Positions 21,609 to 31,700 of a stretch of DNA of 64,000 nt are shown here, one piece after another. Source of the DNA: Acrasis kona (lineage: Eukaryota; Heterolobosea; Eutetramitea; Acrasida; Acrasidae). How positions within the stretch are numbered: the first letter of the stretch is position 1; each line of letters starts with the position of its first letter. The position numbers and the translations under genes were made by a program. The notes under the pieces are model-generated. The model saw nothing but the letters and a program-made list of their open reading frames with translations, was not told the origin of the DNA and did not search any database. The stretch is taken from assembly GCA_026419775.2 (NCBI GenBank), contig JAOPGA020001203.1:1-64000 (forward strand). The letters run 5' to 3'.

Positions 21609-22043
21609 ATGTCTTTGGTTCAGGACATCAAAAGCTACCTCAACAAGCACGACGTAGAAAGCCTATCTACCACCAATGTACTGTTCAACATACAAGACAA
21701 TTACAAAAAGATGAAGCTCACCAAGGATGACAAACGCATCGTGCTGCAATTCTTGGTGAACCGAATCATCCAACCCCATCCACAATTCACGAACGAAACG
21801 GACGAACAAATGGTCAGCACATCGGTCTTGTACGGATTGCTGGTGGACCCAGAGATGAAGGACATTTTCAAACACTACTTGACCACGCAGGGCCTCCTCA
21901 CACAATTCCAAACCAATCTAGACCAACTGGACAAGAGAACATCGACCACACACATTACACAACACACGCTGATTGAAGCATTTTGTAATTTATTGAACAA
22001 GTACCAGAGAGAAGCAAACATGGGCAGCGCAGCTACCAATTAA
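21609..22043 (+). CDS. conserved-looking helical protein, unknown function
   Basis: Single exon, 144 residues, predicted all-helical and soluble. It starts MSLVQDIKSYLNKHDVESLS and has Gln/Lys-rich amphipathic helices (KMKLTKDDKRIVLQFLVNRII) and a hydrophobic stretch (TSVLYGLLVDPEMK). I do not recognise it. The coding GC content and codon use match its neighbours and the AAATAAAAATG just before the start fits the window's leaders, so it is probably real. It is convergent with Sec8, with 3 bp between stops. Confidence 0.6.
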   Translation: MSLVQDIKSYLNKHDVESLSTTNVLFNIQDNYKKMKLTKDDKRIVLQFLVNRIIQPHPQFTNETDEQMVSTSVLYGLLVDPEMKDIFKHYLTTQGLLTQFQTNLDQLDKRTSTTHITQHTLIEAFCNLLNKYQREANMGSAATN

Positions 22044-22046
22044 AAA

Positions 22047-25000
22047 TCACCTCGTTTCCTGTAATACTTCTGCATAAACTTGCGCCAACGTATCTCTCTT
22101 CTTGTTCCATGATTCCACGTGATTAGGATCCTCTGCATCTCTCTCGAACAAACACCTCAACACCGCCGCATACTGCTCCTCCGTAAACAACTGCTCGTGC
22201 TCGCCGCTGCTAATCAAATTGAAGAATTCCTTCTCGCTCAACTCCAACATGTTATAATACTGACGCACCCTATTAAATAAAATCTCCCTGGAGTCAACAA
22301 TGTTGGTAATGTTCTGTTGAATGCTAAAAATGTTCCTGTTCATCTTTTGAATTCCCTTTTGATTGAACTTCTTGTGCGTCATGTGCATCACCGAATCAAT
22401 CAACAAATCAGCAATCAACCTGCCCAATCCATCGAATAAATATTGCTTCTTCTCCTTGGGTAGATACGTACACAACGATCTCTCTATCCTTGCCAAATCA
22501 ACGTTAAAGTTATTGACAAAGGTCTCTGGCTGAGTGCTGGTGTCCTCGCAGCAATAGCTGTGATTCTTGAGCGGCGTTTTTAAAAAGTGAAATACGTGAG
22601 CGCGAATGTCCACCTTGAGCGCGAACAGGCACCAACTGGCCAATTGTTTGAATCGAAGGTGATAATTCTCCAACGATCGAATCACGAAGCTACTTCCGCT
22701 TCCCACCTGCATCACCATGTGTTGGTGATGTTGAATCTTTTTGATGGTGTTCATCACGCTCTGTCTGCGTCCGTGATGATGAGGCGGTGGCGATAGCGAT
22801 GCATTGGAGGCGCTGTTATTGGTGCCAGTGTTTGATAAATGTGCGGCACCGTTCATGGTGGTGGTGGTAGTGGTGGTGGTGGGATTATCGGCTGCCCATC
22901 TGGATATACCAGTCACTTGTTCGGATAACCACTCCAACGAATCATTCAAGTTAGCCAACAGCACCAAACTACTCACGTGATTAATCAACAAGTGATCAGA
23001 GTGAGTATGATTCTGAATGGTTTGTTTCTGCATCATCTCCAATACGCTACCGTCCACAATGGTCTTCATTTGTTCTTGATTCGATTCGTCTTGTGCAGAT
23101 GGCTGCGATGGATCCTGCAAGTGCTTCCATGCTGGATCCTTCTCCAACGTGGAAATCACGTCGCCCATTCCCAATATACAAGTGCCGACGTACTTGCCCT
23201 CGATCACGGTCTTGAATTGAATCTTGCACTCCTCCAAGTACTTTTTCAACAACAATTCCATAATCTCACAAAAATCATTTCTATACAATGGAATGGCCGT
23301 TGCCAACTGATGCAATTCTTCCAACCACCTCGACAATTGAATGCTGCTGTGTAACAATGGTCTCAAATTCAAATCCTTTTCGTATTGTGGATTGGTCTTT
23401 GTGTAAATGAATTCTTGTGGCCTGAAGGCATCCGGTTCTCTCGTCAACTTGTTTAATCGACTGCGATAATCATTTCTCACCTTGGGTATCAGCGATCCTT
23501 TGATGGCATCGTTCATAAAGTCATTGAGCGATGATGCAGCGTCGTTGGATTCGTGTATGATGCCCTGCGCACTCTTCACAAAGTCCTTGATGCACTTGAA
23601 CATCCAAATCATGTTGTAGGGAGTGAACAAGAAGAAGGTTAACAGCGGCGATGTGGTGGTGCTGAACAGATGGATGTCGTCTTCTGTTTTTTGTTCATTG
23701 TCTTGATTATTGTTGTTGGAGGAATGCAATTCGAAATTACTACCGAATCTAAACTTGATTCCCTTGTTGGATGAGGTTGAATTGGACGAATTGGCACCTG
23801 TTGTGTTGGATGTGTTTTGTGACGATGATGATGATGATGACTGGGAGTGAGCGGCGGATGTGGAATTGGATTTCAATTGATCGCTGACGATGGCCAACAA
23901 ATCCTTGAGTATGATGATCAATTCCTCCTGTATCATCTTCCACACGTGCTCAGCGGTCAACAAACGTGGATTATCGGGCGATGACATGCTCCTCGATAAC
24001 AATTGATCGAATTGTGAATTGATGGATTGGATCGTTTTGGGATCGATGGGCATGCTCTTCATGGCTGCTTGCGAAGCGACCATTTCCTTGAATACGTTGG
24101 GAATGTCCTTTATGCGTAGCGTCTCAATGTGTTCGATTTGATTGGCAGTCTTGTTGATGAAATTGTGTTGAAAGGTTTCTAACGATTCCAAATACAGTGG
24201 TTCTGATTTCTTGTCGTTGCGTAATTGATCCAATTCGACGCGAACGGTGTCCTTGAGACGCGATATGACTTCTTTGGTTAGTTTGAGATTCATTCCATCA
24301 TGAACGTTATTGGATACTTCTTCGTCTTGATTCATCTTGTTGAACTACGGATGGGTTAGAATGTACGCGTGTGGAATCGTCGATTTACCTTGACGGTCAT
24401 GACCTCCACCACATATCTAAAGTTACTGAGCACTCCGTTCATGTTGCCGAATAGCGACTCCAACATTTTGATGAGGAGCTGTCCTTGTATTCTTGCCTTG
24501 TGGACGACTGCTACTTCGCTGTTGCTTTGATTTTGTATTACCGTCCATAACACTTCCGTATCTAATGTTGTTACGTTCGTGAATGATTGGTGATGAATGT
24601 TACCTGTTGTTTCCAACGACCTCACGAACGTATTGATGTGACTGAACATTAAAGATCGAAGTTCGAAGCGAAGTCCTTGGATTAATCTTGATTGGACCTC
24701 TGGTAGTTTGTTTAATCGATCCAGCGCTTCAATTACCATGGTCATGAAGAAGTGAGAGTCACGTTCTGGATCAAGGCTCACATCATCCGTGATTGTTAAT
24801 TCTCCATTAGTGCTTTGTGTGGAGTTCATGCGGGTTAGTTTGCGAGCGTTGCGATTTCTTCTCATTGTGGAGTCTGCATGCTTGTCTCTGTTGCTGTTTA
24901 ACACTTCCGATAATGTCACTGGCACAGCATTGCTTCCGTTGTATACGTGTCTGTTTAGTTCGTCTATTAAAATGTCTGGTAGTTTCTAAAAGTGTCAAGA

Positions 25001-25679
25001 TGAAAATGATTTGTCACATACTGCTCTGTTCTTTTCCAGGTCTTGACGTATTTGATGTAGTGCTTTGATTGACTTGAGTTGATTTTGTTTGAGCACCTCT
25101 GCGTACTTTATAATCATGTTGACGGCGTACAAGTAATGTTTGCTGTCGATGGCTTTTTGTAATTGCTCAGGTACAGATTTTACCTCCTCACTAAAAGTCA
25201 GTTAATATCCAATGTGCATTCTTACACTTGATTCAAAATGTTCAAGAATTCTGTATGTTGGAGATAGTTGGCATAAAGTTGTGCCAAATCATTTGCCCTT
25301 GATGCAAGCAGCTCCTTACAACGGTCTATGTCGCCCTCCAGTGTTTTGATTTTCTTTTGAGAGCCTTCCAAGTTATTGAGGATATCGGAAAAGTTCTTAA
25401 TGCTCTTGTTGAAGCCGGAGTAGTTTACTATCATTGTGAGTGTAGATCAAAAGTGTCATAAATACCATTTACTATATCGCTGACTGCTCCATTTAAACTG
25501 TTATAGTATTGGTTTAGCTTTTTTAAATCGTCTTGTGGTGATTTTCCCTTCAACGCTTTCGCAACCACTGCAATGTGACTGAAGCCTCTGTCCTTATATT
25601 CCTGTGGTATCTTTTTCAAAACATCTTTGAGCTGCTTCTCTAACTCCTTGTCTTCCTGGGACTTGCTCCTGTCCGACAT
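22047..25679 (-). CDS. SEC8: exocyst subunit Sec8/EXOC4
   Basis: Five exons (25466-25679, 25226-25427, 25022-25190, 24389-24985, 22047-24344) keep phase and give about 1159 residues. The N-terminal part has the Sec8 layout: SDIVN-V-NYSGFNKSIKNFSDILNN, then DIDRCKELLASRANDLAQLYANYLQHTEFLNILNQ, which matches the ACKMLLHCKRDELRKLW...HVLNLLDEI pattern of EXOC4, then ALHQIRQDLEKNRA-KLPDILIDELNRHVYNG. The rest is helical and contains Ser/Asn- and Thr-rich inserts (poly-Thr and His runs). Sec8 is a core subunit of the exocyst that tethers secretory vesicles at the plasma membrane. The first ATG of exon 1 (25679) was chosen. The MORN-like gene starts 42 bp away on the other strand. Confidence 0.9.
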
Positions 25680-25721
25680 CAAAGTTGTTGGATTGTAACG
25701 AGATTGCAACAAATCCAACTC

Positions 25722-26324
25722 ATGTCTGGAAACTGGGTTATAACACTAATAGGTGTGGTTTTTGCAGGTGGATATTTCTATGACAAAACTAAACCGAAAC
25801 GCGCAAACCATCCAGCATTACTTGACATGCAATTTGAAAAGGACGGATCCATCTTTTATCAGGGCTGGGTGAAAGAACCTAATTCAGTAAAACACGGAGA
25901 GGGTGAAGAAACTGGAAACATTGAAGATATAAACTTTAATAGTAGGGGTCTCTATAAAGATGGAGATTTTACAAGTGGCGAAAGAAGAATTACTGTAAAG
26001 AACAACGACCAAGTCATCGAAAGAGGAGAATTTGACGATAACAACCTGGTAAAAGGAGAATACAAAACAAAAAAATTGATCGTGGAAGGGTCATTTGATC
26101 AAAATGGAAAACTTCACGGAAGGGACTGCGTGATTACAAATAGAGACCTTGGAACCAAGGTGAGAGCAGATTTCGACCACGACCAAATGATTGGAAACTT
26201 GGAAATAACGTATTCGGATGGGTCACGGTTCAGGTGCACCTCCATTCAACCAGGTCAACAATTACAGAAAGGAACATTACATTTACCAAACGGACAAACA
26301 CACAACAAAATTTTAAAAATATAA
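25722..26324 (+). CDS. MORN-like repeat protein with N-terminal membrane anchor
   Basis: The first credible ATG (25722) starts MSGNWVITLIGVVFAGGYFYD, a hydrophobic N-terminal segment likely to be a membrane anchor. The rest, to about 200 residues, is beta-rich with recurring G..Y..G/E..G patterns (GRGLYKDGDFTSGERRI-type, GEFDDNNLVKGEYKT, GSFDQNGKLHGRD), as in MORN repeats. MORN proteins bind membranes and tether components at cell edges. The repeats are degenerate, so the assignment is moderate. Divergent from Sec8, and convergent with the HARE/PHD gene. Confidence 0.6.
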   Translation: MSGNWVITLIGVVFAGGYFYDKTKPKRANHPALLDMQFEKDGSIFYQGWVKEPNSVKHGEGEETGNIEDINFNSRGLYKDGDFTSGERRITVKNNDQVIERGEFDDNNLVKGEYKTKKLIVEGSFDQNGKLHGRDCVITNRDLGTKVRADFDHDQMIGNLEITYSDGSRFRCTSIQPGQQLQKGTLHLPNGQTHNKILKI

Positions 26325-26348
26325 AATACTATTTAATACAAGCTAAAA

Positions 26349-28145
26349 CTAATTCTTCTCCTCGCTCTTCTCTTCGGCAGCAACCTCCACATTTTCGTCT
26401 TTACCCTTGTTGGCATCCTTGTCTTGACTCTTGTTGGAATCTTCCTCTTCGGCATCCATCTTCTCATACAATGGCTTGCATTCTCCACAAATAATCTGCG
26501 AACCATCGATCATGCTCTCTAATTGACCAGCAGGCAAGTGCTTCTCGCAATATGAAGTGGGACAGGTGCTACATTCGGTGTGTGAATTGGGTTTATCCAA
26601 GTTCTTGTTTTCCTTCTCGACGCACTCGATGCAGTAATGTCTTGGGCAGATCCAATCGCCATCCGGTACGCTCGTTAGATTTACACATGCCAAATGGTAC
26701 ACCTTTGGGCATTTTGCAAAGTCACACAACAAGTGGCTGTTTCCCTTTCCCTTGCATACGAAACATTCTTGTTCCTCCGTTGTCTCTGTTTGGTTGGTTG
26801 ATTCGTCCTTTTCTTTGGCCAACTCGCTATAGTATGACATGTATGGTAAGTAGTCTGTGGTGCTGTGTTTGAATAATTGTTTCTTTTCTGTTGGTTTGGA
26901 TGATGAAGAAGTCGATGGCGATGGCGATTCACTTTCTTCTTGTGGTTGTGTTGGTTCGACCTCATCCTTTACCTTTTCGGGTTCCTCTTTGGCATCGTCC
27001 TTGTTTGTGTCCTTGTCATTCTTGACCTTGTCAAAGATCATTTGTTTTCTAGATGGTGGTTTCGAACTCTTTTCCTTGTTGTTGCTGGAATCATCTCCGC
27101 TGGATTGATCCTTGTTCTTCATGATTGAAAGTAGGTCGTCATCAATGTCATCCTCGCTTTCCTTTGCGCTGACGCTTCCAGAATTTGTAGAGTTGGTTTC
27201 ATCATCCTTGTGCGATATTCTCCTCTTCTTTTTTATCTTTTCTTCGTCGTTACCCTTGACGGCTGCTGTTCTCTTTTTGGGCGTGCTCTTTTTGGGCGTG
27301 CTCTTTCTAGGTGTGCTCTTGGCTTTCTTATCGCTATAGTCGGTGTCGTTTGCATCTTCTTTGGTTCCGTCGTCCATCTCTTCGTCCTCATCGTCCTTGG
27401 ATGATTTTGTTCTTCTCCTAGGTGTTGAGCGCTTGGGGGTGGAAGTGGCTTCCTTCTTTTTGGGAGTGGCTCTCTTCTTTGGTGCTGGTTCGCCGCCGAA
27501 TTCCTTTAGACTGAACACACCAGGACTGTGGAGGACGAACGGACTGTCCGCTCTGTGTCTGATCTCATTGTAAATCATGGCGGCGATGGTTCTGTCGGGT
27601 GTTTTACCTTGAGTTACGACAAGACCCTCATCAATGGCACGCTTTGCCAGTTCTACTGCTGATAATGGCCCACCGTTGTTTTGTAACATTTGTAGAGAGG
27701 CGTCCCTGAAGCTGATGTGGCCGCCAGATTTCTTTGGAGTTTTGGGGGAACTAGGTGCATCCTTCTTGCCATGGACGACTGGAACAAAAATTAAAATACA
27801 AATACGAATGAAACGCTTACCTTTTCTCTTTGGTTTGGAGGGCGACTCGGGCTCTGTATGTTTGTGGATGCGTTTTCTTTTTCTTGGCGACTCCTTTGAC
27901 TTGCTAACGGCATTTAAATATTCATCATCCGACCCATCATGCTCCCCATTTTCGCCTTTATCGTTGTAGTCTTTGTCATTTTTATCTTCCACCTCTTTTT
28001 GTTCGTCATCATTGTTATCGGTTTGTTCAGTTTGTTCATTTTTAGAATCAACCGAATCTTCTGCGACCGCATTGTCTTCCTTATGGTCATTTTCAGAGTC
28101 ACTCTTTTTTTGTGCTTCTGTTATTGGTATGCGTACTTTCACCAT
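26349..28145 (-). CDS. HARE-HTH plus PHD finger chromatin protein
   Basis: Exons 27821-28145 and 26349-27778 (42-nt intron of 3n length without a stop, so it would read through) give about 584 residues. After an acidic N-terminal tail and basic KRKRIHKH, residues 140-225 form a HARE-HTH/winged-helix domain: AVELAKRAIDEG, TIAAMIYNEIRHR and SPGVFSLKEFGG, as in ASXL and HB1 proteins. Ser/Lys/Pro-rich low-complexity regions (KKSTPRKSTPKKST) follow. A PHD finger comes next (ECFVCKGKGNSHLLCDFAKCPKVYHLACV...WICPRHYCIEC), and a second Cys/His cluster. This architecture suits a reader of histone marks in transcription regulation or heterochromatin. The 3' UTR contains TAGTTTTAGCTTG-type AT-rich sequence. 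Confidence 0.85.
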   Translation of the reverse strand: MVKVRIPITEAQKKSDSENDHKEDNAVAEDSVDSKNEQTEQTDNNDDEQKEVEDKNDKDYNDKGENGEHDGSDDEYLNAVSKSKESPRKRKRIHKHTEPESPSKPKRKGKRFIRICILIFVPVVHGKKDAPSSPKTPKKSGGHISFRDASLQMLQNNGGPLSAVELAKRAIDEGLVVTQGKTPDRTIAAMIYNEIRHRADSPFVLHSPGVFSLKEFGGEPAPKKRATPKKKEATSTPKRSTPRRRTKSSKDDEDEEMDDGTKEDANDTDYSDKKAKSTPRKSTPKKSTPKKRTAAVKGNDEEKIKKKRRISHKDDETNSTNSGSVSAKESEDDIDDDLLSIMKNKDQSSGDDSSNNKEKSSKPPSRKQMIFDKVKNDKDTNKDDAKEEPEKVKDEVEPTQPQEESESPSPSTSSSSKPTEKKQLFKHSTTDYLPYMSYYSELAKEKDESTNQTETTEEQECFVCKGKGNSHLLCDFAKCPKVYHLACVNLTSVPDGDWICPRHYCIECVEKENKNLDKPNSHTECSTCPTSYCEKHLPAGQLESMIDGSQIICGECKPLYEKMDAEEEDSNKSQDKDANKGKDENVEVAAEEKSEEKN

Positions 28146-28703
28146 GGTGTTGTTGTCTCTAACTAAATCGAGTAGTAGTATTCCGGTGAATCAAAAGACC
28201 CGTTTTAGTTTGTTTGTAACTGTAACGGGTTTTTAAAATTCAAAATATTGAATGAGACCAACGGAATTGTTTTTGTTCCTGGTTGAGTCAATCAGGTTTG
28301 AAGATTTATGAAAAAAGGGTGATCACTCAATGAAGTCAGGTGACTATCTCAGTCGATAGAAATTCTTTAAATCCTCAAACATGAATATAAACATCCAACG
28401 GACGTGTATTTGAAAGTTAAATTTGAGGGATTCTTGGGAAACATTATATGAATCGAATAAAGTAAACATTATTATTCAAATTGATTATTTTTTATTATCT
28501 AAAAAAACTTTTAAAACACATGTGTAATGTTTTTAAGGTTTACCTTTGATGAATCATGTAAAGTCCAAGAGTATTTAATCTTCCTAAACTTTGGTAATTA
28601 TGAAGATCCTACAAGGTACCAATATTGGTCCAATCTCTTCTTATACTTTGCCTCCTTATTAATGCATTAATTCCTCCTTGTGTAAAAGATTTTCCCCCAC
28701 CGG
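28146..28703. promoter_or_regulatory. divergent region between chromatin gene and polymerase theta gene
   Basis: About 560 bp of AT-rich sequence without a credible gene. It separates divergent start codons, so it should contain both promoters. A few runs of T and A occur, but I cannot name a factor site. Confidence 0.4.
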
Positions 28704-31700
28704 ATGTATTACAATCATTTTTGTTCCACCAATATCAAGAATCTGAACAATCAATTGACACACATGTCCGACAAAGCTGCACATAATGATTCAACTGAGG
28801 AGGATATATCTGAGGAGGATTTCGTTCCCATCATGTCACAAGCAGTCGTCAAACAAATCATAGAAGAGGAAGATGAATCACCACAGGAAGACGAACAATT
28901 GATGGAGGGAACACAATTCTTCATGAGCACTTTTATGAATACTTCACTATTCATCGATATGAGCATCGATGATCAAGGGGATACGCAACCAACAATCGAA
29001 GATGAAAACATTCAAACAGAACAACAAGACCAAGATCCACTTTCAACGCAAGATTATCTTGAAGGACTCGCAGACATGGAATCACCCATCTTTGATGATG
29101 ACTTTAATGATGTCAACATAGAAATGCTCTACGCCGAACCCAATCCAACACAAATAACACCACCCATCATACACGGCATTTCACAAGAAGAATTTACGCT
29201 ATCTCATTGGCAAATCCCCATCGAAATCGACAATGTATACAAATCACACGGCGTCAACTCCCTCTATCCATGGCAAGTATGTTGCCTTCAACAAAAAAAA
29301 GTAACGGAACAAGGAGGTCACCTAGTGTACTGCGCACCCACCAGTGGAGGCAAGACCATGGTAGTAGAAATACTCATGATTCGTGAGCTAATGAAACAAG
29401 ACCAAAAAAAGAAGATCATGTTTATCGTACCCTACATCTCCATCGTAGAAGAGAAGGCAGATTATTTGGCAAAGATACTCAAGCCCTATGAATTCCTCGT
29501 GGCCGCTCAACACGGAAGTACGTCAAGAATACGCGGTAATTTCTTTGACGAAGAGGAACATGTGGCCGTGTGTACATTTGAGAGGGCGAATGGCATCATC
29601 AATTTGATGATTGAGAGCGGTCGATTGGACGAATTGTCCATGGTGATTGTGGATGAATTGCACATGATTACTGATGTGCACAGGGGTTATTTATTAGAGT
29701 TGTTGCTCACCAAGTTATTGTACATGAAAACACAAGAGATTCAAATCATTGGCATGTCAGCTACGCTTCCCAATGTGGAACAAGTGGCTGATTGGTTGGG
29801 TGCCAATTTATTCATTACCAATTACCGACCAGTACCACTGACAGAGTATGTTGTGTACGAAGGTAGTGTTTATACGAGCGATAGAGAAAAGCACAAGGTA
29901 TTGCATAATCCATATGCAAAGAATGATCGCGATGGCGTGGTGGCGTTGTGCGAAGAATCAGTGTTGAATCATGCGAGCGTGTTGGTATTTTGTAGTAGTA
30001 AACGTAACACAGAACTATGTGCAAAACTTGTAGCTTCATTAATCAATATACCCCATGTCGAATCAGATGTAATTCGAGCAAGAAGTTATCTCATTAATAA
30101 ACTACGAAGGACGCCTAGCGGATTGGATCCCACTCTAGAACAATCCATACAAAAAGGCGTCGCATTTCATCATGCAGGTCTCACCGTAGACGAACGCAAA
30201 GAGATTGAAAATGCATTCAGGGAGGGCGTCATTAATGTATTAGCGTGCACCACCACATTATCCACCGGCGTGAATCTACCTGCCAGAAGAGTCATTTTCA
30301 GAGACATGAGGATTGCCAATGAAATGATAGAGGTTGGTAAATACAAGCAAGCGTCGGGTAGAGCGGGGCGCACTGGTCATGATGATTATGGAGAATCATT
30401 TCTTATTGCTAGGAATAGTACAGAATTCCAAATATCATTTCAGCTCATGACCAGTCGATTATTAGAAATAAAGAGTTGTCTTGCAGATACCAATTGCATA
30501 TCAAAAGCGCTCATCGAAGTGATTGCCAGTGGTGTGGTGGAGAGTGCATCAGATATAGGTCGATGGGTACAATGTACATTATTACACGTTCAATACAGTA
30601 AACCACAGGTCACAAAGTGGGTCAAGAATGCACTGGAGCAGCTCATCAGGAATGAATTTATTCAGTGGGATAAAATGAATTGTAAATACAACATCACTTT
30701 GAAGGGAAAGGCCTGTTTTTATAGTAATATGCAACCACGAGAGGGTCAAATTGTATACAAGAATTTGGAAATGGCCAAAAAATGTTTAATATTAGAATCT
30801 GATTTTCATATTGTGTTCTTGTTATCTCCAGTGTTACCTAATATTTTATTCGAGTGGAGTAAGTTCCACCAAGTGTACATCAAGTATAAAAAGATGGTCG
30901 AACCCGTAGCGAGAGCCATCGGTATCGACGAAACGCTGCAACATGTATTTTATTTTAAAGGCTCTGAAAAGAGCAAGAAGGTGGCCAATGAATACTGTCC
31001 ACTTCGTCAATTCTTTGTTGCCTTGTTATTATTTGTATTGGTTGGAGAGGAACCAGTCACAAAGGTGGAGCAACTATTTGGAGTGACCAGAGGAGACGTT
31101 CAACAATTACAGAGCGTAGCAGGTGTTTATGCTGGTCAAATCGCCACCTTCTCACATCATTTACGATGGAATGCCTTTCGTAATATATTCAAAGAATTCT
31201 CGGAACGTTTATCGCATGGTGTTCAGAACGACATTATACCACTTGTACAAATACCATTTGTGACTGCTTATCGTGCCAGAGCATTATATAATGCTGGATA
31301 TACTTGTATTTATCAAGTATCAAAAGCAGACGTTCATCACGTTGAACAAGTGCTCACCAAATCATCACCATTCCAAAGTACAGCAGCAATATCTAGTGAT
31401 GCTCATGCACAACACATTCAAAGCATAGAATATAGAAAAGCAATACAAATCATACAGGGTGCAAAGAACATCATGAACAAGGCACAACGATTCGGTGGAT
31501 ACGACGAAGAATGGTTATACGGACAGGATTATATGCCATCGTCATCCATGTCACCGTCATCATCCACATCAATAAACAAAACACCACCCAACTATAGCTA
31601 CAAGAGCAATTATAGCCAAAGAGGAAAGAGGATCAACAAGAGCCATCATTCATCTCAACGCACTCCATCATCATCACATCGAAATAACGCTCCCACCACA

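Noticed and set aside
22977-23354. Plus-strand frames opposite Sec8
   Set aside because: Antisense shadows of the long Sec8 exon; no start context or domain.
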